Shown piece by piece: positions 1 through 5,918 of a stretch of 6,026 nucleotides of DNA. Each line of letters begins with the position of its first letter. Position 1 is the first letter of the stretch. Under the pieces are notes generated by a model that did not search any database, was not told where the DNA came from, and was given only the letters and a program-made list of their open reading frames with translations. The DNA lies in NCBI GenBank assembly GCA_028697565.1, contig JAQVEU010000055.1:1-6026 (forward strand). The letters are read 5' to 3'. The stretch is from Candidatus Ratteibacteria bacterium. GTDB taxonomy: Bacteria; Ratteibacteria; UBA8468; B48-G9; JAFGKM01. The position numbers and the translations under genes were made by a program.

Positions 1-16
1 AACTAATTTTTTTCAT
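1..16 (-). CDS. Possible start of a downstream gene, cut by the window edge
   Basis: An ATG at 14-16 overlaps the TGA stop of the pilM-like gene (13-15) in the classic ATGA arrangement, and it opens a frame reading M-K-K-I-S to the window edge. ATGA overlaps are common between co-translated partners. In pilus and type II secretion operons the gene after pilN is usually pilO (after gspL, gspM), so a PilO/GspM-like protein is the natural guess. Only five codons are visible, so neither the identity nor the reality of the gene can be shown here. Confidence 0.4.
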
Positions 17-1734
17 TGCATCTCTACCAGTAAAGAAAATTCAAGTTTTTCTTTTGTAGGACTAACCTCACAGGACTTTATATTAACTGATTTTATAAAT
101 TCTAATTCGGACAGTTTAGTCACAAATGTTTTAAAATCACTAAAGGCAGTTCTTATGTCTGTAATTATAACCTCTCCGTTAAGAGTAAATATTTTTTCCT
201 CTTCTACTTTTATATCAGCTGCTGGCTGCTGTGTTGGCTGAGGTATTTCACCTGGCATAGGAGGAGCTCCAGGAGGGGGAGCAGCACCCGGTGGTGCAGG
301 TGGCATTTCAGGTACCCCCTGCGGCATCCCCTGAACTTCCTGAGTAGGTCCTGCAGAGGGTGTAGCCTCTCCGGGTATCAAAGATACAATATATATTCTG
401 CTACTTGGAAGAGTATTACCCAGGGTAATTATACGTCTTAACCAGATGTCTTTTTCATTAATTACTTTTTCTATAATGTCTACCCGGCCTTTTATTTCAT
501 CTATCTCTCCTTTAAGTTTATCCACGTCGGGCTTATATTTTTCATACTGCTGAAGAGAAAGGTCTATCTCATTTAGTAATCCCTTTAGCATTGATTTTTC
601 CTGGTTGAAAAACAGGGATGGTGTGATGGCTATAAGTCCTGCCATAATCGCAGAAAGATAGATATATGGGCGGTTATACCGGAATTCTCTCAGTCTTTCA
701 ATTTCTTCTGGCAGTAAGTCAATATTTATAGTAGTTCTTCTTATTTTTCTCAAAGCAATGCCTATCAAAACAGCAAATTCTGTTTCAGAAGAACGGAGGT
801 TGTTATATTCCGCATTTATATCTATATTGACAAAAGGGCTAAAATAAAATGTTTGTATTCTGGATTTTTCTTGTATAAATTCTTTAATACCTTGTAATAA
901 CATACTCCTTCCACATAGATATAGCTCTTCTACCTCCGGCCCCTTCTGAGTAAATCGCCAGTAATCTATAGAATTCTGTATTTCTGTATGTAAACTTTCA
1001 ATACTCATTTTTACAGCAGGGATGTCTATATTACCAATAATTTTTTTACCTTCTGCTTCAGCATAGGAAATGGATTCTGATTCTGCTATGGCATTTGTGA
1101 TGGTATCCCCGGATGTGGTAAGAGAACGGATAAGCATCTTTTCTTTATGTATAATAATAAAGTTGGAGGAATTGGCACCTACTTCAAGGATTGCCTGACA
1201 CTTGTCAGATATAAATTTGGGCGAAAACATAAATAGATTAAGAATTGCAAAAGGGTCTATATCAAGAAATAAAGGGTCTATCCCAAAATTGCTCAGACGA
1301 GATAGAAAATCACTTATGATATCTCTCTTAATCGCCCCTAATAATATATTATAATTCTGTGCTGTCTCACTTATAATCTGGAATTTCCACTCCACTACTT
1401 CCAAGGGGAATGGTATCTGCTGCTGGACTTCATATTTAAGTATATCCTTCAGTTTTTTAAGTGGGACCTTGGGAACTGCAAGACTTCTAACCAGTACTCC
1501 TCTGCCAGGTAAGGATACATAAAATGATTTTGCCTGCTGGCTTTTTATGAAATTTTTACCTTCAGAATTTATAAACTCTTCTCTTTCAGATGGAGAAACA
1601 GGAATATCCAGTTCATCATAATAAGAAATTACTGGCTTATGGCCTATAAGTTCTAAGTCACACACCCTAATTTTGGTACTTCCAATGTCCACGGCCAATA
1701 CTTTTCTGCCACCCCTTTTCACTTTTTTCCCCAT
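13..1734 (-). CDS. pilM: PilM-PilN fusion (GspL-like) inner-membrane platform protein of a type IV pilus / type II secretion system
   Basis: This 573-residue protein joins two parts that are usually separate in type IV pilus systems. Residues about 10-330 look like cytoplasmic actin-like PilM: a phosphate-1 motif (LAVDIGSTKIRV, 13-24), a second glycine loop (ILEVGANSSN, 182-191), an LYLCGRS nucleotide-site strand (271-277) and the PilM-like ending AVLIGIALR (321-329). It continues directly into PilN features: the INIDLLP peptide (336-342), which in PilN docks on PilM; one transmembrane helix (about 356-376); a charged helical, coiled-coil-like stretch (380-430); and a periplasmic alpha/beta domain split by a proline-rich insert (about 455-505). 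The layout equals that of GspL of type II secretion, so pilus versus secretion cannot be settled from this gene alone. The role is to link the cytoplasmic motor ring to the periplasmic alignment complex. ATG 1734 is chosen; a TTG at 1746 in the same frame lies almost on the tRNA end and adds only QIK. No clear ribosome binding site precedes it. Confidence 0.85.
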   Translation of the reverse strand: MGKKVKRGGRKVLAVDIGSTKIRVCDLELIGHKPVISYYDELDIPVSPSEREEFINSEGKNFIKSQQAKSFYVSLPGRGVLVRSLAVPKVPLKKLKDILKYEVQQQIPFPLEVVEWKFQIISETAQNYNILLGAIKRDIISDFLSRLSNFGIDPLFLDIDPFAILNLFMFSPKFISDKCQAILEVGANSSNFIIIHKEKMLIRSLTTSGDTITNAIAESESISYAEAEGKKIIGNIDIPAVKMSIESLHTEIQNSIDYWRFTQKGPEVEELYLCGRSMLLQGIKEFIQEKSRIQTFYFSPFVNIDINAEYNNLRSSETEFAVLIGIALRKIRRTTINIDLLPEEIERLREFRYNRPYIYLSAIMAGLIAITPSLFFNQEKSMLKGLLNEIDLSLQQYEKYKPDVDKLKGEIDEIKGRVDIIEKVINEKDIWLRRIITLGNTLPSSRIYIVSLIPGEATPSAGPTQEVQGMPQGVPEMPPAPPGAAPPPGAPPMPGEIPQPTQQPAADIKVEEEKIFTLNGEVIITDIRTAFSDFKTFVTKLSELEFIKSVNIKSCEVSPTKEKLEFSLLVEMQ

Positions 1735-1747
1735 TTTTATCTGCAAG

Positions 1748-1819
1748 TTGCGGGGGACCGATTTGAACGGCCGACCTCCAGGTTATGGGCCTGGCGAGCT
1801 ACCACTGCTCCACCCCGCA
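1748..1819 (-). tRNA. Initiator tRNA-Met (anticodon CAT), CCA not encoded
   Basis: The 72-base minus-strand sequence folds fully as a tRNA. The acceptor stem is TGCGGGG with CCCCGCA and discriminator A73; the D stem is GAGC/GCTC; the anticodon stem is CCAGG/CCTGG around loop CCCATAA (anticodon at 1785-1787); the T arm is GGCCG-TTCAAAT-CGGTC. Initiator marks are the A11-U24 pair in the D stem, the GCGGGGTGGAGCAG start shared with bacterial fMet tRNAs, and the G30-C40 and G31-C39 pairs. Unusual for an initiator are C33 in place of U33, A29-U41 in place of the first of the three G-C pairs, and U1-A72 in place of the C1/A72 mismatch. The bases after A73 are CTTG, so CCA must be added by the tRNA nucleotidyltransferase. 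Elongator Met or the lysidine-type Ile tRNA is less likely because of A11-U24 and the GC-rich acceptor stem. Confidence 0.95.
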
Positions 1820-1846
1820 GTCACTTCTTTTTTGTAAAGAGTTAAA

Positions 1847-1875
1847 ATTTTATAATACTATTTTGTAAATGTCAA
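1847..1875 (-). promoter_or_regulatory. Sigma70-type promoter for the initiator tRNA (and probably the pilM-like gene)
   Basis: Read on the minus strand, a perfect TTGACA -35 box (1870-1875) is followed after 17 bases by TAAAAT (1847-1852), which is preceded by TA to give TATAAAAT. Transcription would begin near 1840, about 20 bases before the mature tRNA 5' end at 1819, a normal leader for RNase P processing. The -35 box covers the TGA stop codon of zapA (1872-1874), so the promoter uses the very end of the previous gene. No terminator is visible between the tRNA and the following gene, so the transcript likely continues into it. Confidence 0.75.
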
Positions 1876-2159
1876 GATTTTTTAACTTTTTCTCTGATAT
1901 TTTCTTCAATACGAAAAATTTTTGTCTTTATGCTTTCTAATTTTTCAAATTCTTTTTTCACCTTTTTTTCCAGTTCCATTATTTTTTCATGCAGTTCAAC
2001 TACATATAAAACAAGAATATCTATATTATCAAGTGTTGAATATTCCATAGAAAGAACCTTTAGACGATTCTCAATTTCTTTGTTTATTCTTATAATCTCT
2101 TCAGAAGAAAGACCTGATTGTATCTGATATTTTTTACCAAATATCTCAAGTTTCTCCAC
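1872..2159 (-). CDS. zapA: Cell division protein ZapA-like
   Basis: This 95-residue protein has the ZapA layout. A short N-terminal beta segment (KLEIFGKKYQIQSGLSSEE, 3-21) matches the family pattern of a small strand pair followed by an acidic turn. Next comes a helix (about 22-38), then a long C-terminal helix with heptad-like leucine, isoleucine and glutamate spacing (about 45-92), the coiled coil through which ZapA forms dimers and tetramers. ZapA binds FtsZ in the cytoplasm and bundles its filaments at the division site. The length fits the family (about 90-110). The start is GTG at 2157-2159, preceded at five bases by GAGAGG (2165-2170), and it overlaps the end of pheT by 14 bases, so translation is probably coupled. 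A zapA gene beside pheT is a common bacterial arrangement and supports the call, because sequence identity in this small family is low. Confidence 0.85.
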   Translation of the reverse strand: MEKLEIFGKKYQIQSGLSSEEIIRINKEIENRLKVLSMEYSTLDNIDILVLYVVELHEKIMELEKKVKKEFEKLESIKTKIFRIEENIREKVKKS

Positions 2160-4146
2160 CTGAACCTCTCAGTTGTCCTTTCAGTTTCTGATAGATAGTT
2201 TTTATGACCTTTTCAGAAAAACCGATGACATCTTCTTTTGATAATGTTTCTGTGGTAGACCTGAAAAACACAGAAAAACTTATACTCACGGTATTTTCTG
2301 GCATATCATCTGTTCTGTAAACATCGAAAAATTCTATTTTTTCTACAGGAAGTTCCAAAGACAATATGGTGTTTTCTATCTCCTGCCATTCTATATCCTC
2401 ATGAAAGATGAAAGAAAAATCTCTTCGTGAAGGAGGATACCTTGGTGGTTCTCTGAATACGGGTAAGAAAGATGACTTTTCAACAATTTCTTTAAGTTTT
2501 AATTCACTACCATAAATTTCACATTTTTTAAGGTCAAAATGTTCTTTAATCTCGTCGGAAAGAATAAATATATTTCCTATAAGCAATCCATTAAGATAAA
2601 TGGCAAGGTTATTTTTTTTACCAAATATACCATTCTCTTTCTTAAATTCTATATTTTTCAGATGCAACCTATCAAATAAACTTTCTACTTTACCTTTCAG
2701 ATTAAAAAAATTACCTGTATTAATACTTATAAAAGAGAGCATTGCCTCTTCTTTAAAGGTGTCATCTTCCCTATAATACACATTACCTATTTCAAAGATA
2801 TTGAAGTTTCTTGTGCCGTGATAGATATTAAATTTTATCGTTTCAAGCATTTCGGGTATCAAACTTGTACGTAGAAATTGAAGATTGGCAGATATAGGAT
2901 TTTCTATTTCTATAGAAGATGTATCTTTACTAAAATCAGTATTTTCTTTAGATGTAAGTCCCATATGTACTACCTCTGTAAAGCCCAACTGTATACATAT
3001 ATCTTTTATTCGTTCCATTATTTCTACTTCGGGTGAAGAAGTTGTGGGTTTTATAGAAGTAACCGGAAGATAGACAGGGATTGTTTCATATTGCCTATAT
3101 CTTATAATTTCTTCAACTATATCAACATCTTCTTTTATGTCGTTTCTATAAGAAGGTGGACTTACAACAAAAGTGCCATTCTCTTTTTTAATTTGAAAGT
3201 TAAGTCGGGTAAGTAAATCTATCACGAATTCTTCTTTAATCTCAGTGCCTGAAAGATTATTTACTTTTGCCATATTAAATTTTATAACGGGTAAAGGTTC
3301 TTCTTTTACACCGGATTCAGATAGAGGCCCTGCATTTCCCTTACATATATTACTTGTCAAAAGTGCAGTCCTTGCCATTCCTGTTTTACAGGTATCAATA
3401 GATATTCCTCTTTCAAATCTTGCTGATGCTTCTGTGGTAAGTCCTATTTTTTTACTTCCTCTCCTTACAACCACAGGATTGAAGATAGCACTTTCTATCA
3501 GTACATTTTTTGTGTCAGCAGTAACTTCGGAGTTCTGTCCACCCATTATCCCTGCAATAGCAATAATCTTTTTTGAATCTGCTATTACCATAACACTTTC
3601 GTCAAGGTCTCTTTTTTTCCCATCAATCGTAACTAATGTCTCCCCTTTTCTTGCCCGCCTGACCTCTACATATTGCTCAACCTTGTCAAGGTCAAATATA
3701 TGAAGTGGCTGACCTATCTCTGCCATTACATAGTTTGATATGTCTACCACATTAAGAGAACTTCTGTATCCTAATTTTTCTATTCTGTTTTTTAGAAATG
3801 TCTCGGTCTTTTCAACAGAAACATTTTCCACAACACGACAGGAATAGTATGCACAGTCATTTTTATCTTCAATTTTAACTGGTACAATTTTTGTAGATGT
3901 TTCCTCAAATGTGAGAGGTGGTATTTTAACAGAGGCATTGATAAATGGGACAACTTCCCGTACGATACCAAGCAAGCTTAATAGATATCCCCTGTTCGCT
4001 GGTATTTCAAGTTCAAAAATTATATCATCATTGTTTTTATCAACAACAGATGGATTTAATCCAAGTATCTCCAAGTAGTTTAGTAATTCATTAGAAGAAA
4101 TAGCACCATCAATATATTCTGTTATCAACCTATAAGAATATCTCAT
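2146..4146 (-). CDS. pheT: Phenylalanyl-tRNA synthetase beta subunit, short form lacking the N-terminal OB tRNA-binding domain
   Basis: PheT pairs with PheS to form the heterotetramer that charges tRNA-Phe and edits Tyr-tRNA-Phe. It is 666 residues, against about 790-800 in most bacteria. Visible parts are the split B1 region (1-70); the B3/B4 editing region (about 85-260) with VVDISNYV (133-140), GQPLHIFD (145-152), AGIMGG (198-203) and the IESAIFNP stretch (217-224); the B5 region with SYRNDIKEDVDIVEEIIRY (332-350); the catalytic-like core (370-555) with ENPISANLQFLRTSL and FEIGNVY; and the C-terminal ferredoxin-like anticodon-binding domain (565-660) with YPPSRRDFSF. What is missing is the EMAP/OB domain B2 (normally about residues 40-150): residue 36 runs almost directly into the ELEIPANRG segment of B1. 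The start ATG 4144-4146 has AGGA six bases upstream (4153-4156). It is separated from pheS by 133 bases and overlaps zapA by 14. Confidence 0.97.
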   Translation of the reverse strand: MRYSYRLITEYIDGAISSNELLNYLEILGLNPSVVDKNNDDIIFELEIPANRGYLLSLLGIVREVVPFINASVKIPPLTFEETSTKIVPVKIEDKNDCAYYSCRVVENVSVEKTETFLKNRIEKLGYRSSLNVVDISNYVMAEIGQPLHIFDLDKVEQYVEVRRARKGETLVTIDGKKRDLDESVMVIADSKKIIAIAGIMGGQNSEVTADTKNVLIESAIFNPVVVRRGSKKIGLTTEASARFERGISIDTCKTGMARTALLTSNICKGNAGPLSESGVKEEPLPVIKFNMAKVNNLSGTEIKEEFVIDLLTRLNFQIKKENGTFVVSPPSYRNDIKEDVDIVEEIIRYRQYETIPVYLPVTSIKPTTSSPEVEIMERIKDICIQLGFTEVVHMGLTSKENTDFSKDTSSIEIENPISANLQFLRTSLIPEMLETIKFNIYHGTRNFNIFEIGNVYYREDDTFKEEAMLSFISINTGNFFNLKGKVESLFDRLHLKNIEFKKENGIFGKKNNLAIYLNGLLIGNIFILSDEIKEHFDLKKCEIYGSELKLKEIVEKSSFLPVFREPPRYPPSRRDFSFIFHEDIEWQEIENTILSLELPVEKIEFFDVYRTDDMPENTVSISFSVFFRSTTETLSKEDVIGFSEKVIKTIYQKLKGQLRGSGGET
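2165..2170 (-). promoter_or_regulatory. Ribosome binding site of zapA, inside pheT
   Basis: GAGAGG lies five bases before the GTG at 2157-2159, inside the final codons of pheT. It decides for the GTG start of zapA, because no ATG in this frame lies between it and the conserved N-terminal strand. Confidence 0.65.
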
Positions 4147-4279
4147 ATTTATTCCTGCTGGGGTATATAATTCACAAAGTTAATAACTCAAAAGTAATAA
4201 CGATATGGATTAGAAGATTTTAAGATTCTTTTACATTTTAATCGTATAATCTCCCAATTATTCTTGCTGTTCTATACTT

Positions 4280-5314
4280 TTAGTTGAATTGTTTTATAAC
4301 CCTTGTGTCATTTTGAAAGAAATACCTTATATCTGTTATGCCAAATTTTATTATCGCCAGCCGTTCAATACCCATACCGAAAGCAAAGCCCGTAAACTCG
4401 TCAGGATTATACCCTACATTTCTGAATACCTGAGGATGAACCATTCCACATCCAAGTACCTCTATATAGCCGGTATTATGGCAGGTAGAGCACCCAATAC
4501 CTTTACATATATTGCAAGACATACTCACCTCTGCGCTTGGTTCCGTAAAGGGAAAAAAAGAGGGAGTGAATTTAACCTTTACGGTGTTTCCAAACATCTC
4601 CATTATAAAGTGGGTAAGTATCCCTTTTAAATGGGAAAAATTTATACCCCTGTCAACCATTAGACCCTCTATCTGATGAAAAACAGGACTGTGGGTTGCA
4701 TCAATATCATCCCTTCTAAAACATTTTCCTATAGTGATTATTCTTAAAGGAGGACTAACTTTTTCCATAATTCTAACCTGGACAGGACTGGTGTGGGTTC
4801 TGAGAAGAATCTTTTCCTTTTCGGCTATATAAAAGGTGTCCCATACATCTTTTGAAGGATGTTCATCAGGAATATTTAAGGCACCAAAATTATAATAGTC
4901 AGTTTCAATTTCGGGCCCGGTAACAACCCCGAATCCCATCTTTATAAATATTGTAGTTATCTCTCTGGAAATAAGTGTAATTGGGTGAAAGGCACCTGTT
5001 TCAGGTGGTTTCCCGGGAAAAGAGAGGTTAACCTTCTTCTCCTCCCTTTTACTTTCTATCTTTGACTTGTTTTCTTCATAGGCAGAGATGAGTTTGTTTT
5101 TTAGGGCATTTATCTGTATTCCTGCTTCTTTTCTTTCTTCAGAGGAAAGAAGAGAAAGTGAAGTGAAAAGGTCATTTACTGCTCCCTTTCTTCCAAGATA
5201 TTTCACCTTCCATCTTTCAAGTTTTTCTGTATCTCCTTCGCTGATGGTACTTATCTCCTTTACTGCCTTTTCACCGACCTCTTTTATTTTTTTCTTTATC
5301 TCTTCCAATTTCAT
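4280..5314 (-). CDS. pheS: Phenylalanyl-tRNA synthetase alpha subunit
   Basis: PheS is the catalytic subunit that activates phenylalanine with ATP and transfers it to the 2'-OH of tRNA-Phe. The 344 residues match the bacterial family length. Residues 1-95 form the charged N-terminal coiled coil that contacts tRNA. The class II core follows: the GFGVVTGPEIETDYYNF segment (127-143), motif 2 around CFRRDDIDATHSPVFHQIEG (198-217), the phenylalanine-pocket segment FPFTEPSAE (254-262) and motif 3 GFAFGMGIERL (309-319). A CxxC-x4-CxxC cluster (Cys267, 270, 275, 278) just before the YIEVLGCGMVHP strand resembles the probable zinc-binding insert seen in many bacterial PheS. The alanine of GFAFG that limits pocket size is present. 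The start ATG 5312-5314 lies inside the end of nadD (44-base overlap). AAGGAG (5326-5331) is 11 bases upstream, a rather long spacing. Confidence 0.98.
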   Translation of the reverse strand: MKLEEIKKKIKEVGEKAVKEISTISEGDTEKLERWKVKYLGRKGAVNDLFTSLSLLSSEERKEAGIQINALKNKLISAYEENKSKIESKREEKKVNLSFPGKPPETGAFHPITLISREITTIFIKMGFGVVTGPEIETDYYNFGALNIPDEHPSKDVWDTFYIAEKEKILLRTHTSPVQVRIMEKVSPPLRIITIGKCFRRDDIDATHSPVFHQIEGLMVDRGINFSHLKGILTHFIMEMFGNTVKVKFTPSFFPFTEPSAEVSMSCNICKGIGCSTCHNTGYIEVLGCGMVHPQVFRNVGYNPDEFTGFAFGMGIERLAIIKFGITDIRYFFQNDTRVIKQFN

Positions 5315-5918
5315 AAAGTTTATATCTCCTTATATATTTAAGCACCCCATCCGGGAGTAGATATTTTACACTTTTACGCTCTGCAAGACAACTTCTTATA
5401 TAAGAAGAAGATATATCCATAAGCGGAGAATGAATAAACTCATATCTCAAAGAAGGAATTTTCGGGAATAGTTTTTTTTCATTTACCTTCCTTGGTGCAA
5501 TAAGGAAGATTACTTCTTTTACAAGTTCCCTGTATCTATGCCATGTTTCTATTTCATAAAACATATCTGCTCCTGTAATAAAAAAAAGTTCGGTCTTAGG
5601 ATAGATTGACCTCATTGATATAATAGTATCATATGTATAAGCAGGTTTCTGTTTTTTTATCTCTATATCATCTACCTGGAAATACTTGTTGTCTTTTATA
5701 GCAATTTTTACCATTTCAAGCCGATGGATAGGAGATGCAAACACCTCTTTTTTGTGAGGTGGAATACCTGCGGGGATAAAAAGAGTCCTTTCTAAAAAGA
5801 ATTCTTCCCTCACTTTTTCAGCAATAATGAGATGACCTATATGGACAGGGTCAAATGTCCCACCTATAATTCCAATCCTCTTTAATTTTTCTTTATTTAC
5901 GAATTTGACCATTGCCAT
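5271..5918 (-). CDS. nadD: Nicotinate-nucleotide adenylyltransferase
   Basis: NadD joins nicotinate mononucleotide to ATP to make deamido-NAD, the penultimate step of NAD synthesis in the cytoplasm. The 215 residues show the nucleotidyltransferase fold: GGTFDPVHIGHL (19-30) with the ATP-binding HIGH-type motif, the PPHK segment (53-56), TGADMF followed by W126 (115-126), and the second ATP-binding motif ISSSYIR (169-175). The ending LPDGVLKYIRRYKLY is typical of the family; the extra EIGRDKEKNKRGR tail is encoded where the gene runs into pheS and is probably not functional. The ATG at 5918 overlaps proA by 26 bases; a second ATG at 5912 (Met3) is equally possible. No good ribosome binding site precedes either, so translation may depend on ribosomes finishing proA. 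The proA-nadD order is common in bacteria. Confidence 0.97.
   Translation of the reverse strand: MAMVKFVNKEKLKRIGIIGGTFDPVHIGHLIIAEKVREEFFLERTLFIPAGIPPHKKEVFASPIHRLEMVKIAIKDNKYFQVDDIEIKKQKPAYTYDTIISMRSIYPKTELFFITGADMFYEIETWHRYRELVKEVIFLIAPRKVNEKKLFPKIPSLRYEFIHSPLMDISSSYIRSCLAERKSVKYLLPDGVLKYIRRYKLYEIGRDKEKNKRGR
5326..5331 (-). promoter_or_regulatory. Ribosome binding site of pheS, inside nadD
   Basis: AAGGAG on the minus strand lies 11 bases before the pheS ATG and within the last codons of nadD. It is the strongest Shine-Dalgarno match among the visible starts and supports ATG 5314 as the pheS start despite the 44-base overlap. The spacing is longer than the usual 5-9 bases, so initiation may be helped by coupling to nadD translation. 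Confidence 0.65.

Noticed and set aside
1735..1746. TTG at 1746 as start of the pilM-like gene, adding four residues.
   Set aside because: It lies two bases from the mature tRNA 3' end, so tRNA processing would cut at or beside it; the ATG at 1734 leaves the conserved phosphate-1 region intact.
3245..3703. A 152-codon open frame on the plus strand inside pheT.
   Set aside because: It is antisense to the conserved editing domain of pheT, has no recognisable family features, and its open length follows from the codon composition of the real gene.
4164..4191. Possible promoter before pheT on the minus strand: TTGAGT (4186-4191), 16 bases, TATATA (4164-4169).
   Set aside because: In such AT-rich sequence this match is expected by chance, and the start site it implies would fall at the Shine-Dalgarno of pheT, leaving almost no leader.
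4200..4240. AAGATTTTAAGATTCTT-like repeated and partly inverted bases in the pheS-pheT gap as a terminator or attenuator.
   Set aside because: The best pairing is only four or five A-T-rich pairs without a following U tract on the coding strand, too weak to call.
4504..4540. The CxxC-x4-CxxC cluster in PheS as an unusual zinc-finger fusion.
   Set aside because: Cysteine clusters at this position before the LG-GMVHP strand occur in many ordinary bacterial PheS proteins, so it is not novel.
4289..4630. A 113-codon open frame on the plus strand inside pheS.
   Set aside because: It is antisense to the conserved class II motifs of pheS and has no domain resemblance or ribosome binding site that I can see.
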